In this document: positions 1 to 10,509 of the stretch, piece after piece
Layout: each line of letters opens with the position of its first letter
Numbering within the stretch: position 1 is the first letter of the stretch
Assembly: GCA_000697475.1 (NCBI GenBank)
Contig: JNEU01000725.1
Coordinates: forward strand, 1 to 64,000
DNA from: Lichtheimia corymbifera B2541
Taxonomy: Eukaryota > Mucoromycota > Mucoromycetes > Mucorales > Lichtheimiaceae
Direction of reading: 5' to 3'
Length of the DNA: 64,000 nucleotides
Translations under genes and position numbers: made by a program
Notes under the pieces: generated by a model
Told to the model about the DNA's origin: nothing
Seen by the model: the letters and a program-made list of their open reading frames with translations, nothing else
Database searches by the model: none

Positions 1-1221
1 ATACCTACCAGATCAAGGACATGAATAATCAATTTTATGGCTCTTGGGTACATACTGATCGCTTACGCCCAATTCATGCAAAACGCCCACCCACCACCCC
101 TTGGTATGATCCTGTTGTTTCTCGCAAGATTGATCGTCCGACTACATCATTGGTCGAGGTCGACCAACATTCTGGGAGGGGGGTAATGTCGCAGCAACAT
201 ACCTGATCTTCTTGATCGGTATTATCTTTTGCATACAATCATCTTGGCATCTTTATGCTGCGCCCTCCATCATTACTTCGCCACACTCAATATATATTAC
301 TTAGCCCCATCATACAATTATAAATAGTGGACCTGATCATAGAATAAAACATTATCTTACGTTCTCTCTATTTTATTGTCTATTTGCCTGTGTGGCACTT
401 CTATCCTTCGTGGTCTATATTCCTGTGTGGTCTTATCCTTCGTGGTCTATTCTATTCCTGTGTGGTCTTATTCCTTCGTGGACGTCGTCTATTATTCTCC
501 TGTGTGGATCCAAAAAGAAAGACGACAGGTCACGTGACCTGATGGTTGCTTTTTTTTCTACATCGCTTTCTTTTGATATTATCCATAGTAAGGTAGGCTA
601 TTGCGCATATAATTCATAGGGTGAACTTATAGTAAGCGTATTCGATGCTTATCTGATTAAAATTATTGCTATTGGTAACTGGAGCGACAATTCCATTATA
701 TCATGAAGGTGGATTGCATCATGTTTTTATCACCTACTACAAAATATCAGATCCAAGTACCCTCTAATATCTGTGGAAATGCCACCATTGTCTATTCTTT
801 GCCTATAGTTACGTTGTAATTGGCTCATGACTTTTCTTGAAGGACTAGTCAGCGTTATGATTACAGTACCTGGCGGCGAACTCCTTGCAGCTTTTGCTAT
901 ATGATGCAGTGTAGCCCTTTATATTCCACCACCATCCTCAAAGCCCTATCAACCCTATCATACCAGGTATGTATATCTGGCACCCTGCATGATAAGCGAG
1001 CTTATGTAGCTATGAGCTTTTATTCAAACACATCAGCTATATAGCATGAGATATGTGTTTAGGGCGCATAAAAGCAAACGCAACTTGTCAACAGCAATGA
1101 TATAGTGATCGATGTTATTTTATTCAACAAATCAAGTTCTCGGGGTGGCCTCTCTAGCTCTTTTCTACGACCATGTTGTGTTGAAACGGTCAGCGGCGGG
1201 CTTTCTTTCACGTATAGCACA
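1..1221. other. Intergenic, no gene recognised
   Basis: AT-rich sequence with only short open frames that show no domain, no matching splice sites and no family resemblance. It holds the 35-bp tandem repeat listed separately. The frame starting near 1105 runs into the METTL23-like first exon, but the only convincing start there is the ATG at 1222. Confidence 0.6.
387..507. repeat. 35-bp tandem repeat, four units
   Basis: The nonamer CCTGTGTGG starts at 387, 422, 457 and 499. It is followed each time by a variant of TCTTATCCTTCGTGGTCTAT. Spacing is 35, 35 and 42 bases, so the array has about three and a half slightly diverged units. It lies in non-coding DNA. Confidence 0.8.
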
Positions 1222-2229
1222 ATGGATGAAAATCGGTTACAGCAAGCCAAGCAAAGCGTCAAGCGCATAACTTTCCGCGATGCTTCAGGACAATGTGACA
1301 TTCTCGTTAAACAGGTAGCGTTCCTTCATTGGTGCATGTGGACTGGTAGCTGATCAGACATAGATCCTCGATTCTGCTTATGGTTGCTATATCTGGCCTT
1401 CAGCGTTATCCTTGAGTAACTTTGTGTGGAACCACCGTGAGCGTTTTACGAATTCTACCGTGCTCGAAGTACGTACATGAGACACTCCATTCACCTCTTG
1501 CATTGTACTTATGTATGCTCAGATAGGCGCAGGTAATATTGAATAACGCAACTCGTCCAAGTCAGCTTAACACGCAAAGTCGATAGGCGTCTCGCTACCA
1601 TCGTTATTGCTGGCCAAAACAAATCACGTGCAATATGTCATTCTATCCGATCTGCCTTCGATCCTACCGTTGATCCAATCGTGTTTTATACTCAATGATA
1701 TCGATCAAGCCCTGTACGACGTCCGTGAATTGCAATGGGGTGATCTGGAAGCAGCCAAACAAATGATAGCTGCGGTAGAGAAGCGAGAAGGGAACAGAAA
1801 GATCGATTATATCCTTGGCAGTGATACATTCTATGATCCAGCAGGTAATTCTCTATCGAAACATATTTGATATGAACAATGGACTCATGGGATGAATATT
1901 ATAGACTTTGAAAAGCTGTTGATGACGATCTCCTTTCTTTTAAGGCACCACAATCCCGATTGCGTTTTCATCACGGCTTATCAAGAACGAAGGTAGTAAT
2001 GCTTTGGGATGGATCCGTGTTATCAATAATGTGGTCTCACAAGAACGATTCTAGTGCAAAACGAAGCATCCAGTATCTGCTTGACAAATGGCACTTAAAG
2101 TGCAAGAGTATACCCAGCTCGTTTGCCGGTGCATGGAGTATAGTAGAAGATCATCAAGCCCAGGATGAAGTCAGTGTATCAGCAGGGTCGCTATCTAGTG
2201 TATTTTTATTAGAAATCAGTTTGCTATAA
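1222..2229 (+). CDS. METTL23-like protein methyltransferase
   Basis: Six exons: 1222-1314, 1364-1468, 1523-1532, 1587-1844, 1905-1992, 2055-2229; 242 aa, all phases closed. It is a class I SAM-dependent methyltransferase of the METTL16-like fold (METTL21/23 group), best matched to METTL23, an arginine methyltransferase in animals. Visible landmarks are the YGCYIWPSALSLS segment, motif I VLEIGAGVSLPSLLLAK (around residues 64-80), an LSDLPS turn and the ILGSDTFYDP motif that corresponds to the (A)SDVFFEP motif of the human protein. Near the C-terminus TAYQERSAKRS aligns with the human TYQVRSADWS region. Motif I is assembled across a 10-base microexon, which supports the model. Whether substrates match the animal enzyme cannot be told. 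Confidence 0.87.
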
Positions 2230-3209
2230 AAAAGCGTTACATTCATTATTGTCAAGTATAGCAATTGATGTGTGTATAATGGTGGTCGACTTAAATATGG
2301 TAAATGGAGGTAGCGATCCTCATAGTAGTAATACCCCTGAAGTAAGCCTCGTGGCTAGGACGGACATCATATATATGTATTATAATTTCAACCAGCTGCA
2401 ACCAAATCATAAATGAATTTAGCATTGAACAACAGCTTGCCAAGGGGGTAAAAGATAATGTCTTGGCCACGCTAGCAAGAAATGAAAAAGTCAGCTAGCA
2501 ATGAAGAAAATCATTGTGCCAAAAGAGAAATCTTATGTATCACAGCATTACAGGTCCGTGCTGCTTGACCATCCCAGGTTGACAGTTGTGATATGTCAAC
2601 CTGGTTTACTGCCGCCAAGATAACGTTTATACAGCACGTGTGCGCATGACCAAGAGAGCACAGTCGTTAATTACCGTAATCATGCATGCTTTTCGAAAAG
2701 AGGTATGGTTTACAAGTGATAGTAGGCGACTGGGACACTTTGGACGACCGAATGTGTCACATAATTTGGTTACGAAATCTCTCTCTCCATGCCCGGGTGA
2801 ACACTCCGAAGCTTTCCCATTGTCGACGATTCGATTGATTGTTGTTTCTTGTAATTAAAGTGATTAAAAGGACGTAACAATGGTGTCAGCTTCAACCAAG
2901 CCACATGATGATGCATAGGATAATAATACTCTGAGCTTTTATATATTATAATAATGTAAGGGAGGAGGTATAGAAGGGTAGTAGTAGTCTAGATAAAGCA
3001 ATCTTTTTTTCAATGTATACGGGACTTTACTGAAAAAGGCTTGGAAACTGATCGTCATCGCTCTGAAACATGCTCTCTGTCGGAAGAAGAAAGCTTGAGA
3101 TCGACTTCCAGCCTAAAAATACAACAGCCAGTGAGTTCATTTTTAGCACTTTTGGAGAAACCAGACTACGTTCCTTTATCCCTCTTCTTTATTCTCTCTC
3201 TCCACCCTG
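2230..3209. other. Intergenic
   Basis: About 980 bases between two plus-strand genes. The open frames at 2640-2858 and 3041-3262 have no recognisable domain; the second overlaps the presumed leader of the next gene. TATA-like AT runs lie near 2939-2955. Nothing else is supported. Confidence 0.5.
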
Positions 3210-4649
3210 ATGGCCTCCAAATCCGAAGATATCCCAATGGGTCTGCGACAAGACCGGGATGATCAGTCATTCCTTCCTCAACCTGCCTCTGCTCCCAAGG
3301 ACAGGGGCCACCCACTCCCACTCATTGTAGCCGTGGTCGTCTTTTACTTTGTCATCTCGCTCTCAGTGGTGTTCCTCAACAAGATCATCATGAGTGGATC
3401 CGACTTTGAATATCCTCTTTTCATTACCTGGTATCAACTGGTTGTCGCCTTGGTTCTACTACTCATCTGGGGTCATCTCGGCAAAACGTAAGTTGGGGTT
3501 CATAGAGAGTGTACCTGGGATATGATGATGTTGATGATGGCTCTAACTTTGGCACCGGGCTTAGCAACAAGCTTTTCAGCATCATCCCACCTTATGAATT
3601 TGATACCAACATCGCCAAGCGTGTGGCTCCTCTCACATTTGTTTATGTGATGATGCTTGCTTTGAACAACCTGTGTCTCAAGTATGTCGAGGTCACATTC
3701 TATCAGGTATGAGAGAGACAATGGATGATAGAGAAGAGATGACCATGGCCTAACCAACGAGTTATATTTATAGGTTGCACGATCTCTTTCAATCAACTTT
3801 ACCATCCTCTTTACCTACCTCATCCTCGGCAAAACTACATCTGCTCCTGCATTGGTCGCTTGTATCATTGTATTCTTTGGATTTGCTATTGGATCCTATG
3901 GCGAAATCAACTTTTCATGGGCTGGTATCTTTTATGGTGTCGGCTCTTCCGCATTTGTCGCACTCTATGGCATCTACGTCCAAAAGACCTTGTCCGTGGT
4001 GGATAACAACCAATGGTAATTCTATATATAGGATGGATGGGAACCAAGCAAAACGACTCACGTGTTGTTGTTGTTGTTGATAGGAAATTACTGCATTACA
4101 ACACCACCTTGGCCATCATGTTCCTTTTCCCACTTGTTCTTTTCTCCGGTGAACTTGGTGAGATCATGTCACAATCAGAGTCCATCTATGATATGGGATT
4201 CTGGATTCTCATGGTAAGCGGCAACAGAGGCATAGGGCTCTATTTTCAGCTGGCATTAACGCATGGACCTCCTCCTCTTCCCTTTTATAGACTATCACGG
4301 GTATCACTGGATTTGGTATCAATATTGCCATGTTCTTGCAGGTCAAGTACACATCTGCACTTACCAACACCATCTGTGGTACCGCAAAGGTGAGTTTGAA
4401 AAAAAAAAACGACCCACTATGTACGATGGCTGACCATAACATTGAATCACATAGGCTTGCGTGCAAACCATCTTAGCCGCCATGATCTTCAGAAACCCCA
4501 TTTCCGATCTGGTAAGTAACAAACATCTTGTCGGTATCTCTAGAATCCTCACTCATTTCTTCCCATAGAATGCTTTGGGTATCATTCTCGCCCTCTTTGG
4601 TTCCGGTTACTATGGCTGGGTCCGATACAAGGAAAGACAAGCAAAATGA
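3210..4649 (+). CDS. GDP-fucose transporter (SLC35C1-like)
   Basis: Seven exons: 3210-3487, 3565-3706, 3774-4015, 4084-4213, 4291-4389, 4455-4511, 4569-4649; 342 aa, the size of human SLC35C1 (364). It is a drug/metabolite-superfamily nucleotide-sugar transporter of the Golgi membrane with about ten hydrophobic segments. Family marks are VFLNKIIM in TM1, NNLCLKYVEVTFYQVARSL, LYGIYVQKTLSVVD and the C-terminal TNTICGTAKACVQT block, which matches the SGTAKACAQT block of GDP-fucose transporters rather than UDP-sugar or triose-phosphate carriers. Exon 2 has two in-frame acceptors 15 bases apart (3565 or 3580); the first adds five residues. It would supply GDP-fucose for luminal fucosylation, fitting a fungus with fucose in its wall. 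A related GDP-sugar specificity remains possible. Confidence 0.88.
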
Positions 4650-4890
4650 TGACATCCCTTTCTGCATGTTAGAATAAAGTACATATCTTGTGAATTTTTG
4701 GCATATACATGGCTAGACGTGTTTTTATCATTGTGAATAGACGTTGTTCATTATTTATGAAACTTATCATACTATCATTCAAGTTATCCCAACAATGTAC
4801 ATCAACATCATGCCCATTATATTATATACAAGTGATGTGTGGTAATCCCTACTAATGATCTAATCTATACAATAACATGGAACATCCTTC

Positions 4891-6088
4891 TTAACGAGAT
4901 TGTCGGATCTTGCAAATGTCGTCCTCTGTCTTATCGATTTCATCCAATATCCCTGCATAGGCAGCAAAGATCGTTTCCATCTCGGGACCCAAGTCGTCAT
5001 ATTCTTGTATCCGCTTCTCAGCAAATGATAATTTGATTCGAGCCTCGTCAATTCGTGTCCGGAATATCGCACTACAGGAATCACGTTGAGTTTTACAGCG
5101 CGATTGACTAGAAGCAAATAAAAACTTACCTCAATGATTTCAAGGCATTGACAAAGTCAGCGTCATACATCTTGAGAAGCATCGTCAAACGAAGAATCCT
5201 TAGGTGCGTACGTTAGTATACCTTCCTCTGCCATCCAAATAAAACGCAAGAGCATACATACTTTATCCGAAGTAACAATGTATCAGTCAAAGCGCAATAA
5301 TAAGCCGTGAATGTTTCCTTTTTCCGTTCATCCATCTCATAGCACTTGATAATGAGCCAAACAGTCTTCAGCGTTTTGATAATAAGCTGCATGATTTGAT
5401 CGACCCGTTAGCAAAAGGACAGAAAAGGGCAGCTTGCAACTTTTACCTTGATATAGTGATTTACCAATCTTGTCAACATCCTTCGCTTGAGTAGTAATCT
5501 TCCACGGCTCTGCCGCAGGCTTTTTTGTTTCTCTTGTACGAGTTGAATATCGTCGCCGTCCAGTAGATGCATGACCTGCTCATACTTTGCTTGCATTGCA
5601 GCATCAATCATATCCAATAGCTCTTGTTGCTTCCTCGGTGGGATCTGCAGCATTTGGCTTTAGCAAGAAGAAAGGATATCGTTCGATCTACTTACCTGTA
5701 AGGCCTTTTGCTTGTTCGCATCGTTTTCGCCTACAATATCCTGAGCATAGTATTTCCATCTTGTGGTTGGTTGAGAGGAAGACGATAATATCGTGACAAT
5801 CTCTTGACGTTCCTGCGGTGACACATGTTGTCAGTCAATACAAATATAGTTTCGAAATCATCCATACACACACACCTGGGACGTGAACGTGCACGATCTG
5901 ATAGGGTCGTTCATAAGCGACTCAACCTTGGACAAGACGAGACGCGCTTCCCAATAAGGTTTGCTGTCATTGCAGATCTGCCATTGGATCGGGGAGGATC
6001 AGCCCTTTTTTGTCCCATTGCCATGGTGACCCAAGACAAGTACCTCATCCAATGCTTTAACAGGTCGAGTATCGATTGACTTGCTCAT
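4891..6088 (-). CDS. HAUS4-like augmin subunit
   Basis: Seven exons on the minus strand: 6088-6044, 5977-5876, 5812-5696, 5644-5447, 5386-5262, 5198-5130, 5071-4891; 278 aa, all phases closed. The C-terminal half (LRLTMLLKMYDADFVNALK, then IRTR-type helix, AEKRIQEYDDLGPEMETIF) resembles the C-terminal coiled-coil of HAUS augmin-like complex subunit 4, including the EYxxLGPE-type motif. The central exon carries a long basic helix. Augmin recruits gamma-tubulin to spindle microtubules so that new ones branch from old ones. The protein is shorter than human HAUS4 (363 aa), mainly at the N-terminus. The assignment rests on remembered motif similarity and helical character; a different coiled-coil protein is the alternative. 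Confidence 0.68.
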
Positions 6089-6465
6089 GCTGTGTCGATG
6101 ACTGAAAGAGTTGGTAGTATTCATCAAGTTGAACAAAAAAGGAGTAAAAAGGTGGAAAACAAGCCCCGTGCATATGCACCGTATGTTATGTGTGTGTCAC
6201 TGCCCATCCAACCAAGCTATTTTTGGTATTGACTTGATGCATCTTTATGAAGTGCCGTGATTTATTTGCCACTCCAGGTAGTACATAATGCTCTGCAATT
6301 ATCTTGGCAATAGGATACATGATACCCAAAGGATTTGATGGTCTATCTACTACTACTGCTACTTTCCTGGCGCTAGGCATCGGTCTCTAAAGGATAATAG
6401 GATATTCGTTGATAGATGGTGATGGTGATGGATATATAATATAGGGTGATGTGTAATAAAATGTC
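6089..6465. other. Intergenic
   Basis: About 380 bases between the HAUS4-like start and the stop of the next minus-strand gene. One minus-strand frame (6186-6380, 64 codons) has no family resemblance and probably lies in untranslated sequence. TATA-like AT runs lie near 6430-6445. Confidence 0.5.
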
Positions 6466-7263
6466 TCATGATGTTGGATTTGGATCGTCGATATCTTCAT
6501 CATCGTCCGTTTGAATCACTGTATGGACAACGACTACTTGATTATCAAAGCTGACTTTTCTCCCTCGTTGTTTTCCTGTTGATTTTGATTGTGGCGGTGG
6601 AGGTGGAGGTAAACGTGATATGGATAAAGGTGGCAATGGTATAGATGCTAGAGACTTTTGAGGAGAAGCGGAAAAGGAGACTGGACCACGACGAGGAGGT
6701 AACTTGTGAGAGCGAATAGGCGATAAACTAGAACCTGGTGGGGGACGTCTATGGCGTCATATACATATACATATATGAGTCGAATATATATATATCATAT
6801 ACACACAACTATATGACGCTTACGTGCGAGTGCGTGGGACTGATGGTATGATTTGTTTTGGCTGTCGATAATTGCAAGCCGATGTCTTTTCGTCGCTCAA
6901 CTTTTGTCGAAAGTAGTAGGATTGCGATGCACCCACTGTTACCGTGCCAACATGAACTAGATTGCTACCGAATTGGTCAAGCATCACTGCCGTCATTGTA
7001 ATAAAGGCTGTATAAACGGGGAAGAGGTTGCAAGAGTGAGAGGAGAATAATATGGAAAGATGTGCCCCAAAATAGGCTGCAATAGAAGCACATGTAATAT
7101 GCGTGCCACCGAATGATGATATCAATACCTAGCAACACCATTTCCATTTTTGATGCGACTGAGCAACACCATCATTTTAACAGCCTGTAACTACTCTACG
7201 CATTGCATCCACATTATATGATACCATCTTCATGCAAATATCACCGGGGAGGAATTCACTCAT
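6466..7263 (-). CDS. Unknown protein with a KVSF motif
   Basis: Three exons: 7263-7195, 7128-6824, 6748-6466; 218 aa, phases closed. I do not recognise the family. The first half has mildly hydrophobic stretches (ITCASIAAYFGAHLSILF and FPVYTAFITMTAVML), so it may be membrane-associated or simply a buried fold. The second half is low-complexity, rich in Pro, Ser and Arg, with a hexaproline run. It ends in GRKVSFDNQVVVV followed by an acidic tail. KVSF fits the RVxF consensus for docking to protein phosphatase 1, but such short motifs occur by chance. It is divergent from the Tcd-family gene, sharing a 267-base promoter region. Confidence 0.6.
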
Positions 7264-7530
7264 TGGGCTGAGCAGCTACTATATTTCATATTACCCAATA
7301 TGCTTTCAGGGTCACGTTTCGTTTCGCCACGTTGATGTGATATACGTTCAAGAGTCGAGTGATCAGTCATCTGCTCATAGAGGTTGTTGCTTCTTTTTAT
7401 GAGGATGCAATAGCATAGTTTATTGTGCTGAGTGGTGGAGGTCATGGGGTTGTGTGTCTAATTTTACCGGGCGACTCTCTACTTCAGCTCAGTAGCACGA
7501 CGCTCTCTCTCTGTCTTTTTTTTTTTTTCA

Positions 7531-9184
7531 ATGGAAAGGATTTCTCAATTCGTTGAACGACACGAAGAAGCGCTCCAATTCACGTGTACAGCAGCAGCAG
7601 CTTCAGCCCTTACAGCGTCTGCGGTACTCGGCTACCAGGCTTGTCAACGACGACATAACTCGACGGCTTTAAAGAACCAGCTTCTTTCAGAGGATTTCAA
7701 ACATGTCAAACTCACTTCGGTCGGGACGATCCAGCAACAACAAAAGTCAAGCGACCATGACGAATCGCTCATTCAAGAACAGTTGGCACGCAATATTGCT
7801 TTCCTTGGAGAGGATGGGATGAAACGCGTTCGAGGGTCTTTTGTTGTCGTTGTTGGTGCAGGCAACGTTGGTTCTTGGGCTGCCTTGATGCTACTACGAT
7901 CCGGTGTACAACGTTTGCGTTTAATTGATCCTAAACGGTTGACGCGTCGCAATATGGGCAATCATGCAGTAGCAGGTCAAGAAGATATTGGCATGAGCAA
8001 AGTACAGGCCTTGCAAACACATCTCCATGAGATTGCACCCTTTTCCAAAATTGAATGCTGCACGGAGCGACTATGCACCAGTAACATGGCAACCCTTTTG
8101 GGAGGTAGGTGGATACCACACACACACACACATACACATCCAATGATGACGAGATGCTTACTACGACGACCACATTCCAGACAAGCCAAGTTTCGTTGTT
8201 GACACGATGACCAACATTATCGACAAGATCGCTTTGGTTGAATATTGTCATGCAAATAACATCAAGATTATCTCCTCCATGTCTCCTGGTGCCAAGGCTG
8301 ATCCAACACGTATCCAAGTGGTTGATATAAGTGAAACCATGGGTAAGTACATCGCGTTTACTTATTCAGCTTGGTATCTCATCCTTATGCATGTAGAGGA
8401 TCCATTGGCACGCGCATTCCGTCGAAGATTAAAAATGCTCAAGATCGATCGTGGCATTCCTGTAGTCATCAGCACCGATAGACCACTTGATGCAGGTGAG
8501 TTGGTTTATATTGTGAAAGAACACGTTGTGATGATATCTAACACTTTTTGGTGTCATTAGATAAATCCACAATTGACGATTTCCGTACCCGGCATTTGGC
8601 TTCGCTTGGATCAGTTGACAGCATGTATGGAATGGTCATCACTACCCACATTATTTTACACGTTGCCGAGTTTGCCGCGTTACCACCCCAACCGATAAGA
8701 TTACGAGACACTCTCTTCAACCGCATCATGTATGAAGCAAGGGAACGAGAGACACAGAATTATGGAAGGTTTGTGTGCATGAGAGAGAGAGACAAGGAGG
8801 AACATCATCATGCGACGATATTCATTATCATCCATTATAGCCCATACCCTTTCACAATACACGATGTCGTTTATATATTCGAAGAGATTTGGCATGGCAA
8901 GAGTGTCATTTCAGGCCCGCAAGATCGATTGACTTTGGCTCGATGGGATCGGAGCAAGCCTTTGAGTTTGGAAAATGCCGTTTGCATGAATAGAGATGAA
9001 GCACGTGCTCATGACCGCTTACCAGCCGATGTAGATCTCAGAAAGCATTATGGAGATGGTACGTATCATGTTATTTGAGTCATTATTGTAAGCGTCAATT
9101 AACCACCATCATCTTGTAGATATAGTCGACTATGTAAACAAGCAATTCCAAATAGAAGCAAAGTTTCAAAAGCTTTGGGCTTAA
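7531..9184 (+). CDS. Tcd1/TcdA-like ThiF-family protein, probable pseudoenzyme
   Basis: Six exons: 7531-8104, 8181-8342, 8397-8495, 8561-8768, 8841-9058, 9120-9184; 441 aa, close to yeast Tcd1 (429) and Tcd2 (447). The family cyclises t6A to ct6A at tRNA position 37 and its fungal members sit on the mitochondrial outer membrane; an N-terminal hydrophobic helix near residues 17-37 fits. The fold is clear: VVVVGAGNVGSWAALMLLRSG, VDISETMEDPLAR, a C-terminal WHGKSVISG and the ENAVCM block. Key positions are lost: GxGGVGS reads GAGNVGS, the second Asp of IDFDQV reads IDPKRL, the NRH arginine reads GNH, and DCIDN reads DTMTN. These residues bind ATP and Mg in E1-like enzymes. Activity is therefore doubtful. 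The frame is open with good splice sites, so it is not an obvious pseudogene. Confidence 0.85.
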
Positions 9185-9560
9185 TATCTTTCCCTACTCC
9201 CATTTCCTTTCGAAATAAAAAAAGCCAACGTGTAGAATGTATTTATATCACAGGAATCTTATCAATCCCTGCTCTAACTTCTCGCCATGATTCAAGGTTC
9301 TAAAGGAGAAAGGGGCGATTATTAACATCCTATCGTATGTACGGACCTTCCTTCCATCATACCTTTTGACAATAACGTGAATGGATCTTTGCATAAGTAA
9401 TCCTTTCCTAGAGATTTGAATTCGCTGTAACGTCGTCTAGTTTCTCAATATCCTTGAACAAGAAATAAAAGTTGTTAATGGGATTGGCGTAGGGCAAGAT
9501 CTACTGCTCTACCAGCTACCGATAAACGAATGCTGTAAGCGACACAAGTAGGCCCTATTT
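9185..9560 (-). pseudogene. Deleted relic of a second SNX41/ATG20 gene
   Basis: 9125-9394 matches 11817-12088, covering the end of the Tcd gene and the last exon plus part of exon 7 of the intact SNX41 gene. From 9409 to about 9550 the sequence instead matches 13558-13690, which holds exon 2 and the end of exon 1 of that gene. The junction near 9395-9408 thus removes about 1.47 kb. The relic sits directly after the Tcd stop codon, so it may serve as its 3' untranslated region. No intact frame remains. Confidence 0.85.
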
Positions 9561-9866
9561 GTATTTCTGGTGGTGATAAGAGCTCTGTTAGAATAACCAG
9601 AAATGCTGTCACTTTTATCTTTATGAGCAATATGTGGTTTTGATAGAAACGCAGACATGAAATTTTGACATACAGTGCGCATGTTCAGAGCCCAGCTCCG
9701 CTTCTAGCATTCAAAGATGGGTCAAATGGTTGAACCAAGCAGGATTATATGAAAATGGTACACAAATATGCATTTCCGTGGTCAATGATAATGCTATTGA
9801 TATGTTTTACACTGGTAATATGACTATATATTTGATATATATTTGATCCCAGGTTTCAAGATGCTA
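9561..9866. other. Intergenic
   Basis: About 300 bases between the SNX41 relic and the next weak locus. I see no coding signal, only AT-rich sequence with a TATATATTTGATATATATTTGAT stretch near 9823-9845. Confidence 0.5.
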
Positions 9867-10490
9867 TGTCAAGATACTACGACACGGCAGTTGCTTTGTC
9901 TGCCAATTTTCTGGTTTACGAGCTTCGTCCTTGTCTCCTTGGGCTTTCTTTTCAAAGTACGCTCTAAAGGAAACCACATAATCAATAAATTGAATATCAC
10001 TGCTAGGTTATAGAAACTTACTGTTTTGCGGGTACGCACTGCTTCTTGCCTCTTTGTGTCCTCGTTGACCACTTTTTTTGCAGACTACAATATTTTTTAG
10101 TTACTCATGTAGTAAACATACAATCATATATGCCCATACCTATGTTTGCTTTTTCCTCTGCTTCGCGGTTTAACTGTTCCTGTTTGCGGCGTTTTTTCGC
10201 GAGGATGATGGATTTGGCATCTACGGGCTGGTGCAGACGCTATGATGACGATGAAATCAGCTACCCAATTGAAAGTTGCCATACATAATTACACACCTCA
10301 AGCATGCTAAACGCATTTTTTAAATTCCCAGTTGCCGTAGGGCGTATTGAGCGTCATCACTGCTATATCTCTTGGTATTCATCAATACTTCCATCATGTC
10401 GTCAAATTCTATTATGGCTCGACGTCAGTAATAGCTTTCATATCATCCTGCATAATTCATGCATATACCTTGCTCGTATTGCGAGTTGGA
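9867..10490 (-). CDS. Uncertain charged, helical protein locus, possibly broken
   Basis: Reading the minus strand, several blocks look coding. One near 10490-10330 ends in DDAQYALRQLGI followed by a stop. A block at 10326-10300 reads NAFSMLE, one at 10238-10145 reads RLHQPVDAKS then a run of Lys/Arg/Glu, and one near 10078-10022 reads VVNEDTKRQEAVRTRKT. The last block (9966-9867) can be read as YFEKKAQGDKDEARK or in another frame. Splice sites join the middle blocks cleanly, but the first and second blocks are out of frame by one base at a T/A run near 10320-10330, and the last junction does not close. Either my exon borders are wrong or the gene is decayed. I do not recognise the family. Confidence 0.3.
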
Positions 10491-10509
10491 ACGTGAACCA
10501 AAGAACAGC

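Noticed and set aside
6940..7128. Possible homology of the 6.5-7.3 kb unknown protein with the 10.5-11.4 kb unknown protein (TVTVGAS against TITVGGT)
   Set aside because: The second motif lies in a frame that is not used in the spliced model, and the DNA does not align. It is probably chance.
9869..10072. Single 67-codon minus-strand frame taken as a complete gene
   Set aside because: It reads through what looks like an intron (GTAAGT to TTTAG). It is better seen as part of an uncertain multi-exon locus.
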